The notes beneath the pieces were generated by a model. That model worked only from the letters and a program-made list of their open reading frames with translations. It did not search any database and had not been told where the DNA came from. Both the position numbers and the translations under genes were made by a program. Shown piece by piece: positions 28,821-37,363 of a DNA stretch of 64,000 nucleotides. The number at the start of each line of letters is the position of its first letter. Position 1 is the first letter of the stretch. Where the stretch lies: contig NZ_PTJS01000001.1 of assembly GCF_002941025.1 (NCBI RefSeq), positions 2,852,001-2,916,000 of the forward strand, given 5' to 3'. The stretch comes from Streptomyces sp. QL37 (GTDB lineage Bacteria > Actinomycetota > Actinomycetes > Streptomycetales > Streptomycetaceae).

Positions 28821-28989
28821 GGCTGTCACCGGGTCGGGGGACTTCGAGAGCTCGGAGGCAGGTTCGGGTGCGCCGGCCGTGACGCGCGCTCGCCCGGATG
28901 GCGCGCTCACGCCGCCCCGGCTCGCGGCTTGATTGCGTTCGTCGCCGCCGGCAGGCCCCGGGGCTCCTTCTTCCAGGGACGGCCGGCGA

Positions 28990-29421
28990 TTACTTCCGCA
29001 CCGGCGGGCAGGTGCCCGTGTCCTCACCGATCGAGTTGATCTCGGCGTTCGAGCGGGAGTCGCCCGCGTAGTCGATCTGATCCGTGCACTTCGTGTCGGG
29101 CTCCTTCGGCATGCCCGACGCCTCATCGGACTTCCGCACCGGCGGGCAGGTGCCCGTGTCCTCACCGATCGAGTTGATCTCGGCGTTCGAGCGGGAGTCG
29201 CCCGCGTAGTCGATCTGATCCGTGCACTTCGTGTCGGACTCGGCGGGCGTGCCGGACGACTTGCCCTCCACGGAGTCGGACTGCTGGGTGCTCGTGGCCG
29301 CCGCCGACGAGCTGCTCACAGAGGAGGACGCGTCGGCGCCACCGTCGTTGTCGCATGCCGTCAGCGCCAGGCCGAGGGCCACTGCGGTCATGGTCAGTAC
29401 CGAGATCTTCCGAGTGCGCAT
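28990..29421 (-). CDS. lipoprotein with a recent internal tandem duplication
   Basis: 143 aa with a signal peptide ending in lipobox LTAC (Cys23), then a Ser/Asp-rich linker. The mature part consists of two copies of a 36-residue unit with CTDQIDYAGDSRSNAEINS and TGTCPPVRK; each copy has two Cys. The DNA copies 28992-29099 and 29130-29237 are identical over 108 bp with a 138-bp period, indicating a very recent duplication. The unit looks like a secreted Cys-bridged module (excalibur-like size); function unknown. First gene outside the element. Confidence 0.8.
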   Translation of the reverse strand: MRTRKISVLTMTAVALGLALTACDNDGGADASSSVSSSSAAATSTQQSDSVEGKSSGTPAESDTKCTDQIDYAGDSRSNAEINSIGEDTGTCPPVRKSDEASGMPKEPDTKCTDQIDYAGDSRSNAEINSIGEDTGTCPPVRK

Positions 29422-29640
29422 GCTGGTCTCTGTCCTCTGCGTGGGGCTGTCGCTCGTGGGGAGCGGGCGAGTTGGCCGGGCGTCTGTTCACCCGTGTGGC
29501 TTTCTGTCTTCCCAGACGGCAGGCCCGGCTGCCCGAGTTGCCTCTTGATCGTCTTCAGGACACGTTCGTGACATGACAGTGGTCACGTCGTGAAGTCCGC
29601 ACCGGGCGTGTCGCCCGCGGGGCGGCGTGACGAACGCGTG

Positions 29641-29684
29641 AGTGCCGGGCCGGCCCCCGGTCACGAGGGGGACGGCCCGGCGCT
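29641..29684. terminator. hairpin downstream of the FMN reductase gene
   Basis: Arms AGTGCCGGGCCG and CGGCCCGGCGCT with a 20-base loop. Together with the following GCTGTTCGGCTGTCACGGGG it is a third relative of the hairpins flanking the att sites. Confidence 0.65.
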
Positions 29685-29710
29685 GTTCGGCTGTCACGGG
29701 GTTTCCGCCG

Positions 29711-30307
29711 TCACGCGGGGTAGGGGTTCGCCTCCCGCGCCGTCCGCAGGGCGCCCGCCCACCAGGCCAGCTGCTCGAACAGCGTTTTGGCGTATCCGGG
29801 GACCTCGGGGCCGAGGGGGCGGCCGTCCTCCCACGCCGTGTAGTAGTCCGGGAAGGCGAGACCGTCCCGGATCGTCACGGCGTGCAGTTCGGTCAGCACG
29901 TTCTCCAGGTGCAGCACCGCGTGCCGGCCCCCCGCCGCCCCGCCGTAGCTGACGAAGGCCACGGGCTTGGCCGCCCACTGGGTGAAGTGCCAGTCGATCG
30001 CCGCCTTCAGCGATGCCGGATAACTGTGGTTGTACTCCGGCGACACCACGACGAACGCGTCAGCGCCCTCCAGGGCCGACGTCAGGGCCGCCATCCCGGC
30101 CGGACGGGGGTAATCGTCCCCGGCGTACTTCGGCGAGGCCGCCGGCAGCTCCAAGGGAATGTCGATATCGGCCAGATCGACGGTCTTCACATCGAACCCC
30201 CCGTGATTCACCGCCTGTTCGGCGACCCAGGAGGCCACGACCGGTCCGAACCGTCCTTCGCGGACGCTGCCGACGAGAATCACCAGTCTGTACGTGTCGT
30301 TGTCCAT
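29711..30307 (-). CDS. NADPH-dependent FMN reductase family protein
   Basis: 198-aa flavodoxin-fold oxidoreductase. LVGSVREGRFGPVVASW at the N-terminus binds the FMN phosphate; VVSPEYNHSYPASLKAAIDW and FVSYGGAAGG complete the flavin site. The start MDNDTYRL (30307) is used; upstream codons lack a ribosome site. Divergent from the XRE gene at 30420, so the two may share regulation. A paralogue lies in the polyketide cluster at 50027. Confidence 0.88.
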   Translation of the reverse strand: MDNDTYRLVILVGSVREGRFGPVVASWVAEQAVNHGGFDVKTVDLADIDIPLELPAASPKYAGDDYPRPAGMAALTSALEGADAFVVVSPEYNHSYPASLKAAIDWHFTQWAAKPVAFVSYGGAAGGRHAVLHLENVLTELHAVTIRDGLAFPDYYTAWEDGRPLGPEVPGYAKTLFEQLAWWAGALRTAREANPYPA

Positions 30308-30419
30308 GCCCACCACGATCCGGCGGCTCTGCGGCCGCAACCAGACCGTGCCCAGGCTGGCCCCCGCAGGGCCACCCTGGAGCCTCTGCCGTCCGTGCGC
30401 GCCGCCCTATCCTCGGACC

Positions 30420-31259
30420 ATGGGGACGCCGTTGGGAGATTTCATCCGGGCCAAGCGTGACAGCATCCAGCCGCAGTCGCTGGGGCTGCCGGACCACGGA
30501 CGCCGCAGGGCACCGGGGCTGCGGCGTTCGGACCTCGCGGGGCGGGCCGGTATCAGCGTGGAGTACCTGACCCGTCTGGAGCAGGGCCGCGACCGCAACC
30601 CGTCGGTCGCGGTGGTGAACGCGGTCGCCGACGCGCTCGGTCTCGACACCGCGGAGCGCAGCCATCTGCGCTACCTCGTGAAGATCACCGGCGGGGAGTG
30701 CACCGCCCACACCCGGCCCTCACCGGCGCCCCGCGAGGTCCGTCCGCCGGTCCTGGAGACGTTGCGCCTCCTCGAACCGGGCATCGCCGTGGTGACCAAC
30801 CGGCTGGGCGACGTCCTGGCCCGCACAGGTGCGTACGAGGCGGTGACGAGCGGGACCGGGCTGCTCGACTCCGACTCCCCGAACCTCACCCGCTACGTCT
30901 TCACCGACCCCCGCGCCCGGATGTTCTTCGCCGACTGGGACGACGTCGCGGACGAGCAGGCCTTCGACCTGTGGTTCGCCCCGTCCGTCGAGAACACCGA
31001 GTGGTTCACCGCGGAACTCGCCCCCGTCGCCGGCCCCGACTTCACGGGCCGCCTGAACGGCCATGTGGTTCCGCGACGCGGGGTGCTGCGCCTCAACCAC
31101 CCGTCCGGGGAGGAACTCCGGCTGCTCCGCGAGACGCTCGACCTCTCCTCGGACGCACAGCAACTGGTCGTCCTCCTCCCCGCGGACGAGGGGACGGCCC
31201 AGGCGGTCGCCCGGCTCCGCTCCCTGCCGCCGCACGGCCGGCTCCGCGCCATCTCGTAG
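30420..31259 (+). CDS. XRE-family regulator with MmyB-like ligand domain
   Basis: 279 aa. N-terminal HTH with the conserved RRAPGLRRSDLAGRAGISVEYLTRLEQGR pattern (about residues 29-58, shown here in parts: DLAGRAGISVEYLTRLEQGR) and a C-terminal MmyB-like domain (WFAPSVENTEWFTAEL, RRGVLRLNHP) that binds a fatty-acid-like ligand in relatives. Divergently transcribed from the FMN reductase, which is typical for this family controlling a neighbouring oxidoreductase. Confidence 0.88.
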   Translation: MGTPLGDFIRAKRDSIQPQSLGLPDHGRRRAPGLRRSDLAGRAGISVEYLTRLEQGRDRNPSVAVVNAVADALGLDTAERSHLRYLVKITGGECTAHTRPSPAPREVRPPVLETLRLLEPGIAVVTNRLGDVLARTGAYEAVTSGTGLLDSDSPNLTRYVFTDPRARMFFADWDDVADEQAFDLWFAPSVENTEWFTAELAPVAGPDFTGRLNGHVVPRRGVLRLNHPSGEELRLLRETLDLSSDAQQLVVLLPADEGTAQAVARLRSLPPHGRLRAIS

Positions 31260-31294
31260 AGCATCCCTGGCCACGCCTTACGCCGTCGTGCCCC

Positions 31295-32149
31295 CTACGC
31301 GGCGCTCGCGGTGTCGCGGTGCCCGGGCGGCGTGCCCTCGGCCCTCGCCCCGTGCTTCAGGGCGACGGGGGCGGGGGCGGGAACGGGGGCACTCAGCAGC
31401 CCCGCCGTCAGTGCCTTGCGTACGGCGTCGAGCCGGGAGACGGCTCCCAATTTCCGGAACGCGGAGTGCAGGTGCCGTTTCACCGTTCCCAGGGTGATGC
31501 CCAGCCTGCTGGCGATCTGCTGGTTGGTCATGGCGGCGGCCGCACAGCGCACCACCTGCAACTCACGCGGGGAGAGCGCGATCGGGCTCTCCCTGGCGGC
31601 GTCGCTCTTCGCCGGAGTGGCGAGGTAGCGCGCGGCGGCCAGCAGCGCGCCCGCACCGGCGTCCCTGGCGAGAACGACGTGCGCTCCGGCCTCCAGCAGA
31701 GCCGTCCGGTCACCCGCCCGGTAGGGCGGAATGACCAACAGGGCCGAACGAGGGTGGGCGCGGCGCAGGGACCTGATCGTGCTGACCGAATCGTTCAGTA
31801 TTTCGGAGGGCTCCAGAACGATGACATGGGGACTTTGATCGGCAACCAGTTGCAACGCCTCCACCCTGTGCAGCGTGGCCCCCAGGAGAAGAATATCCTC
31901 TTGCGCGTGAAGTATTCCGGCGACCGAATCCCGAACCAACGCATGGTTGGCTGCGAAAACCATACGGATGGGCGCCCCGGAGACCGTTGTCGACCTGCAT
32001 GAATCCTCCCGGAGCGGCAGGTGAACGCTGGGGGAAGGCGGCGAGGGTGGGATGTGAGGAGTCTTTTCGGATCCGCTCCGAGGTATTCCCGATAAGCTCT
32101 TCCCTGTTTCGGCAACCTCGGTCACGACTTCCCCCATTGCAGTTCCCAT
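31295..32149 (-). CDS. LuxR/NarL-family regulator with degenerate receiver domain
   Basis: 284 aa. The C-terminal LuxR HTH is clear (LSPRELQVVRCAAAAMTNQQ, then IASRLGITLGTVKRHLHSAF). The receiver-like region (62-180) lacks the phospho-acceptor: the usual Asp site reads VIVLEPSE. Orphan, with no kinase nearby. The start is uncertain: ATG 32149 is given, but a GTG at about 32125 has a better GGGGGAAG site. Position between the TetR gene and the chromosome side suggests a link to the cluster, but this is unproven. Confidence 0.8.
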   Translation of the reverse strand: MGTAMGEVVTEVAETGKSLSGIPRSGSEKTPHIPPSPPSPSVHLPLREDSCRSTTVSGAPIRMVFAANHALVRDSVAGILHAQEDILLLGATLHRVEALQLVADQSPHVIVLEPSEILNDSVSTIRSLRRAHPRSALLVIPPYRAGDRTALLEAGAHVVLARDAGAGALLAAARYLATPAKSDAARESPIALSPRELQVVRCAAAAMTNQQIASRLGITLGTVKRHLHSAFRKLGAVSRLDAVRKALTAGLLSAPVPAPAPVALKHGARAEGTPPGHRDTASAA

Positions 32150-32173
32150 GGCATCTACAGCAAGAACGCAGAA

Positions 32174-32204
32174 ACGTTACCAAAACGGCGGGCCCGTCTG
32201 TCAA
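32174..32204 (-). promoter_or_regulatory. sigma-HrdB-like promoter for the LuxR-type gene
   Basis: On the minus strand TTGACA (32204-32199) is followed after 19 bp by TAACGT (32179-32174), ending 25 bp before the ATG at 32149. The rest of the 364-bp gap 32150-32513 shows nothing else; it is less GC-rich than average. Confidence 0.5.
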
Positions 32205-32513
32205 CAAGTTTATTTCGAGGTGCGGTGGAGTCGAGTTGATACGGATATGAACGAAAGCGCCTGACCGGCTCGCCAAGATTTCATGCTGTCATCGGGATTT
32301 CATGAATGGGAAACCCGGTTCAATTGTTTTCGGCCACCTCGCACACACGGGAGACGTCACCACGGGACCGACCCGGAGCCGTCGAAGGAAAACCACCGGC
32401 GGGGGCTTCGATCCGGTCAGTGCCGTCTCGACGGACCGTGCACCCGAGGGCGACCGGGCGGCGGGCACCCTCCGGCCCGGGGCCCCTGCTCGCTCCGGTC
32501 GTCCGGGTGGCGG

Positions 32514-33230
32514 TCATCCGCGCCCCCCTGCCGCACCCGCGCCGTCGGCATCGCTGAACCGGACCGCGGGGGTGGATGCCGCCGGGGAGTACGCGTGGAG
32601 GAACGTACGCACCGCCGCTTCGACCACGTCGTCCAGTTCGCCCTCGGGCAGGGGGCGGGTGCCCAGCACGGACCGGGCCTCCGCCGGACCGGTGAGCAGC
32701 GCGAGGAACTGCTCGGCCGCCACGTCCGGATCCTGGGTGCGCAGCCTGCCCGCCAGGGCCAGCCGGGCGAGGCGGTCGGCCAGGGTCTCCACGAGACGCC
32801 GACCCCCCTGGCGCTGCACGGACTCCAGCAGGTCGGGGAACCTGGCGGCCTCGGCGTACAGGAGTCGCCGCAGGGCCCAGGACTCGTCGGCGCAGTGGCA
32901 CCGCAGCAGCAGCCGGCCCGTCTCCGTCAGCGCGTTCCCGACATCGCCCGAGGGCTCCCGCAAGGGGTCCAGCGCGGCGAGGTTGCGGTCGGCCGTGCGT
33001 ACGGCCACCGTCTCCATCGCCTCACGGAACAGGGACTCCTTGTCGTGCATGTGGTTGTAGATGGTGGGCTTCGCGACACCTGCCTCAGCCGCGATCTCCT
33101 GCACGCAGGACTGTCCGTAGCCCTCCCGTGCGAAGACGCGGAAGGCCGCGTCGAGGATCGCTCGTCGCTTGTCGATGCGCCCGCGCGATGCGTTGCGCCG
33201 GGGCGCCTCGGACGTTCTGGCTTCAGTCAC
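32514..33230 (-). CDS. TetR-family repressor, probable exporter regulator
   Basis: 238 aa from a GTG with AGGATGA upstream. HTH at residues 24-66 (RRAILDAAFRVFAREGYGQS, then AGVAKPTIYNHMHDKESLF). The C-terminal domain has the TetR_C AefR-like pattern. Divergent from a DHA2 MFS pump. The intergenic region carries a perfect palindrome TGAACC-N4-GGTTCA that recurs in front of the second exporter operon, so it likely controls both. Confidence 0.9.
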   Translation of the reverse strand: MTEARTSEAPRRNASRGRIDKRRAILDAAFRVFAREGYGQSCVQEIAAEAGVAKPTIYNHMHDKESLFREAMETVAVRTADRNLAALDPLREPSGDVGNALTETGRLLLRCHCADESWALRRLLYAEAARFPDLLESVQRQGGRRLVETLADRLARLALAGRLRTQDPDVAAEQFLALLTGPAEARSVLGTRPLPEGELDDVVEAAVRTFLHAYSPAASTPAVRFSDADGAGAAGGRG

Positions 33231-33260
33231 CAACTCATCCTACCGCCGAAGCCTTCTAGA

Positions 33261-33339
33261 TGAACCGATTAGTACAAGTTGTTGGGCTGCGCGGTTGCAC
33301 AACGCCGAGCGAGGCCGCTAGCTTGAACCACCTGGTTCA
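33261..33339. promoter_or_regulatory. TetR operators in the divergent tetR-MFS promoter region
   Basis: A full site TGAACC-ACCT-GGTTCA at 33324-33339 (embedded in TTGAACCACCTGGTTCAA) lies 38 bp before the MFS ATG. A degenerate site TGAACC-GATT-AGTACA at 33261-33276 lies 31 bp before the tetR GTG. Confidence 0.7.
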
Positions 33340-33376
33340 AAAGAGCTTCCGTCACGTTCGTACTGGAGTAGCGTCT

Positions 33377-34855
33377 ATGTCTCAAGCTCAGGACGACCGC
33401 CTGGATCCCAGGCTGTTACGGCTGATCGGTGTGGTCCTGCTGGGCGGGATCATGGGAATCCTCGACAGCACGATGGTGGCCGTGGCCGCCGACACCCTCT
33501 CCGAGGAGTTCAACACTTCTCTGACGGCGATCAGCTGGGCCTCCACCGCCTATCTGCTGACCCTCACCGTCACCATCCCCGTCACCAGCTGGGCGATCGG
33601 CCGGTTCGGAGTCAAGAAGCTGTGGCTCTTCGGCCTCGTGCTCTTCCTCGCCGGTTCCCTGGCCTCCGCGCTCGCCTGGAACGTGGAGAGCCTGATCGTC
33701 TTCCGCGTCCTGCAGGGCCTCGGATCCGGTGTGCTCGATCCGCTCGTGCTGGTGATCCTCGCCCGCGCGGCAGGCCCCAGCCGGGCCGGACGCGTCATGG
33801 GAATGATGGGCGTCGTGCTCTCCCTGGGCCCGGTGCTCGGTCCCGTACTGGGCGGCGTGGTCCTCGAAGCCCTGGACTGGCGCTGGATGTTCTTCATCAA
33901 CCTGCCCATCGGCGTCGTCGCCTTCTTCCTGGCCACCCGTGTCATCCCGGCGGACCCGAAGGCCGCGCAGCAGTCCGGCACCGGCCTCGACGTGCTCGGC
34001 TTCGCCCTGATGGCCCCTGGATTCGCCGCCATGGTGCTCGGCCTCACCCAGGCGGGAGAGCACGCCACCTTCGGTACGCCCACCGTGCTCGTGCCGCTCG
34101 GTCTCGGGCTGGTGCTGCTCGTCGCGTACGTGCTGCACGCGCTGCGGGCCCGGCGGACCCCGCCCCTGATCGACGTCCGTCTCTTCAGCAGCCGCAGCTT
34201 CGCCGCGAGCGTGACGGTCCAGGGCCTTGTCGGACTCGCCACCTACGCGGGCCTGTTCGCGCTGCCGCTCTACTACCAGCTGCTGCACGGACACGACGCG
34301 CGCGCGGCCGGGCTGCTGGTCGCCCCGCTGGGGCTCGGCTCGGCGCTGGCCATGCCCCTCGCCGGACGGCTCAGCGACCGCATGGGGGCCAGGAACCTCG
34401 CAGCGGGCGGCGCGGTCATCGCCGGTCTCGGCGGGGTCGCCCTCACTCAGATCGGCGCCGACACCACCGAACTCCTCTCGGCACTCGGCGCGTTCGCCAT
34501 CGGCCTCGGTCTCGGCGCGGTCGGCGCCCCCACCATGGGCGCGCTCTACCGCACGCTCCCCCCGGAGAAGGTCCCCCAGGGCAGCTCGGTGCTGTACAAC
34601 CTCAACCAGCTCGGCGGCGCCTTGGGCGTCGCGGGGGTCGCCCTCATCCTGGCGACCATGAACGCGGACAAGGGCTCCACCGCCGACGCTGTCAGCGGCT
34701 TCCACGGGGTGTACTGGTTCGTGACCGCGGTCTCCGTGGTCATCCTCCTCGCCACCCCGCTGCTTCCCGGCCGCCCGGAGGCGCCGGCCGCACCGGCGGG
34801 GGAAACGCCGACAGGGGAAGCACCGGCGAAGGAGACCGCAGGCCGAGCGGGCTGA
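33377..34855 (+). CDS. MFS drug exporter, DHA2 (14-TM) family
   Basis: 492 aa starting MSQAQDDRLDPRLLRLIG. Fourteen hydrophobic segments; motif A-like IGRFGVKKLWL after TM2, RVLQGLGSG and the antiporter motif C region GPVLGPVLGGVV in TM5 support a proton-driven drug exporter. The C-terminus is a Pro/Glu/Thr-rich tail. Divergent from tetR; probably exports and confers self-resistance to the polyketide. Confidence 0.92.
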   Translation: MSQAQDDRLDPRLLRLIGVVLLGGIMGILDSTMVAVAADTLSEEFNTSLTAISWASTAYLLTLTVTIPVTSWAIGRFGVKKLWLFGLVLFLAGSLASALAWNVESLIVFRVLQGLGSGVLDPLVLVILARAAGPSRAGRVMGMMGVVLSLGPVLGPVLGGVVLEALDWRWMFFINLPIGVVAFFLATRVIPADPKAAQQSGTGLDVLGFALMAPGFAAMVLGLTQAGEHATFGTPTVLVPLGLGLVLLVAYVLHALRARRTPPLIDVRLFSSRSFAASVTVQGLVGLATYAGLFALPLYYQLLHGHDARAAGLLVAPLGLGSALAMPLAGRLSDRMGARNLAAGGAVIAGLGGVALTQIGADTTELLSALGAFAIGLGLGAVGAPTMGALYRTLPPEKVPQGSSVLYNLNQLGGALGVAGVALILATMNADKGSTADAVSGFHGVYWFVTAVSVVILLATPLLPGRPEAPAAPAGETPTGEAPAKETAGRAG

Positions 34856-35129
34856 CGGGCTTGACGGAGCCCGGGCGGGCCGGGAGAGCAGGGCGCCGGT
34901 CCGGCGGGCCTTCCGCAGGACCGGCGCCGGGTCCCGGCAGAACGTACGGCACGACCCCGAGTGCCGCCCCTGCGAGGGCGGTCCTCAGTCGTGTGCGCCG
35001 GCGCACTCGCCGACCGGTACCGCGGCCGGGCAGGCGGTCGAGTGCCCGTGGCCCCGTCCACGGCGGCCGCGGCCGGATCCAGGACGCGCACCCGCACCGC
35101 CGACCGGGCGGCGAGCCTTCGCCGGCGCA

Positions 35130-35905
35130 CGGCGACCCTCCTGACGACGGGACGCTCCACCAGCGTGTGGAGCTTCCACGCGCACAGCAGCGAGACGGCG
35201 AACGCACCCAGGACCACCGCCGCGGCCACCGGGGTCGACCGGCTCCTGTCCGCTCCGAGCAGGCGATGCCCGTACACCAGGACGAGGCCGTGCACCATGG
35301 AGAAGCCGAAGGAGACCTCGCCGAGCCAGATCGGCAGGCGGCCGGCGGACGGGGCGCCACGCTCCTGGGCCTTCAGGTCGGCCTGGGTCACCGCTGCGAC
35401 CAGCAGGGCGAGCGGTATCACGGGCAGAGCCACCAGGCTGTACAGGTACGGCGCGTGGCAGGCGAGCCAGTAGCTGCCGACGACCGGAGCGGCAACGGGC
35501 AGCACCCGCAGACGCGGCATGAGGCCCTCGCGCACGAGCCGCGCGGTGAGGATCCCGAGGAGGAACTCCAGCATCCGGGTGGCCGGCAGGACGTAGACGA
35601 ACCTGAACTGATGGACGTCCGTCACCCCGTCGGGCATCGCCGCGACGGGCCCGGCGGGCAGATTCCGCGCGATCAGCGGGACCGCGGCGACGACCAGTAC
35701 GACCGACGCCGCCGAGCCCCACAGATACCTGGGCCCGATCCGTGACACCCAGCGCCACGACTGCTGTGACCAGGTGATTCGGGTACACCTTCGCGACTCT
35801 TCGCTGCCAGAACCCGCGCGGGGTGTCGGTGGGGCGGGCCGTCCGGGCGAGGACGAATCCGCTGAGTACGAAGAAGGACGAGACCCCGATCCATCCCGCC
35901 TTCTG
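35130..35905 (-). pseudogene. acyltransferase-3 (OafA-type) remnant
   Basis: Fragments of a membrane acyltransferase lie in two reading frames. One frame holds GWIGVSSFFVLSGFVLA and FWQRRVAKVYPNHLVTA; after about 35760 the homology continues in another frame with LWGSAASVVLVVAAVPLIA, LPATRMLEFLLGILTARL, LGEVSFGFSMVHGLVLVYG and LVERPVVRR. The conserved N-terminal HxxxFW segment and a central part are missing and no clean stop follows. Frameshift plus internal deletion; the gene is dead. Confidence 0.8.
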
Positions 35906-36260
35906 AAGACGTCGAAGAACCCGTTCTGCACCGTGGAATCGGCGAAGAAACCTTCCACCGCTGCGTGCGGGCCTCACTCCGGCGACGGACAGCCCCGACG
36001 AACCGGCGCACAGAACGCTCGGCGTGGGGAAAGGGGGCCGAGTGTGGCAGCCGGTGTTCAAGGAACGGTCAACGCGCCAGGGGCCCAAGAGGCTCTCGAC
36101 AAGCAGCGGGAGCCGGCCGCGACACCCTCCGCCGGGGCTCCCTTGAACGGGCCTTGGCCGATCGTTGGTCCGTTGCTGCGACGCTCGGTGAGCACGGAAG
36201 CACGGCCCGGAAAGGCCGGGCTGCCGCCCCTTCCATTCAGCTCCCGAGGAGATTCCGCGT

Positions 36261-37298
36261 ATGACTGCGCAGCACCCCCCTGTTGTGGAAGAGCCCTCCA
36301 TCGGCCAGGTCATGGGAATTCTGAGCGGCTACTGGCACACGAAGATCCTGCTGACCGCGACGGAGGCGGACCTCTTCACCGTTCTGTCCGGCGGGTCGGC
36401 CACCGCGGAGGAACTGGCCGACCGGCTGAGGTTCCGGCTGCCGGGAGCCTCCGACTTCCTTCTCGCCCTGGCGGGAATCGGCCTGCTGGAGGCCGCGGAG
36501 GACGGCACCTTCCGTAACTCCGCCGCCGCGGAGGCCTTCCTGGTGAGCGGTCGCCCCGGCTACGTCGGCGGATATCTGAAGTTCTGCGACCGCGAACTGA
36601 ACCCGGCGTGGGACGGTCTCGGGGAGTCGCTGCGTACCGGGCTTCCCCGCAACGCCGCCGCGCGGGAGGGCAATCCGTACCACACCCTCTACCAGGACAC
36701 GGAGGCCACGGACTCCTTCCTGGAGAGCATGGACATGCTCAACACCCCGATCCTGGAACGGGTGGGTGCACTCGACTGGAGCCCGTACGAGTCCTTCGTC
36801 GACGTCGGCGGCGCGCGGGGCAACCTCGCCCATCACCTGACCGGCGCCCACCCGCACCTGAAGGGGGCCGTGTTCGACCTGCCGCCGCTGGCGGAGGCCT
36901 TCGGCACACACATGAAGGCGCTCGGCGGCGGAGACGGGATCGCATTCCACGGCGGGGACTTCTTCAGCGACCCGCTGCCCGGAGCCGATGTGATCGTTCT
37001 CGGACACGTGCTCCACAACTGGGGCCCGAAGGACCGTGCGGCACTGCTCCGCACCGCCTACGACGCGGTGCGCCCCGGCGGGGCGGTACTCGTCTACGAC
37101 CCCATGGTCAGCAACAGCCGACCGCCGCTCTACGCCACGCTGGCCAGTCTCAGCATGCTCGTCTGGTCCGCCGGCGGCGGCGAGTACTCGGTGGCCGAGT
37201 GCCATGCCCTGATGAAGGAAGCCGGGTTCCGCCCCGAGACCGTCGGCCCCGAGGACACCGTCGACGACGTGCTGGTGCTGGGCCACAAGGACCGCTGA
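36261..37298 (+). CDS. SAM-dependent O-methyltransferase
   Basis: 345-aa class I methyltransferase of the aromatic-polyketide O-MT family (TcmO/DnrK relatives). An N-terminal winged-helix dimerisation domain (residues 15-100) precedes the SAM-binding motif FVDVGGARGNLAHHL, with FHGGDFFSDPLPGADVI downstream and a LHNWGPKDRAALLR segment matching the catalytic His region. The ATG has GAGGAG upstream. Begins the long plus-strand biosynthetic operon; it would methylate a phenolic hydroxyl of the polyketide. Confidence 0.92.
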   Translation: MTAQHPPVVEEPSIGQVMGILSGYWHTKILLTATEADLFTVLSGGSATAEELADRLRFRLPGASDFLLALAGIGLLEAAEDGTFRNSAAAEAFLVSGRPGYVGGYLKFCDRELNPAWDGLGESLRTGLPRNAAAREGNPYHTLYQDTEATDSFLESMDMLNTPILERVGALDWSPYESFVDVGGARGNLAHHLTGAHPHLKGAVFDLPPLAEAFGTHMKALGGGDGIAFHGGDFFSDPLPGADVIVLGHVLHNWGPKDRAALLRTAYDAVRPGGAVLVYDPMVSNSRPPLYATLASLSMLVWSAGGGEYSVAECHALMKEAGFRPETVGPEDTVDDVLVLGHKDR

Positions 37299-37363
37299 GT
37301 GCGGCCCCGCGACATTCGCCCTGGATGCACGGCCGGCCCGGGAACGGACGAGAGGAGCGGCAC

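Noticed and set aside
35130..35905. Programmed frameshift in the acyltransferase
   Set aside because: Parts of the conserved protein are missing between the frames and no stop follows, so decay is simpler.
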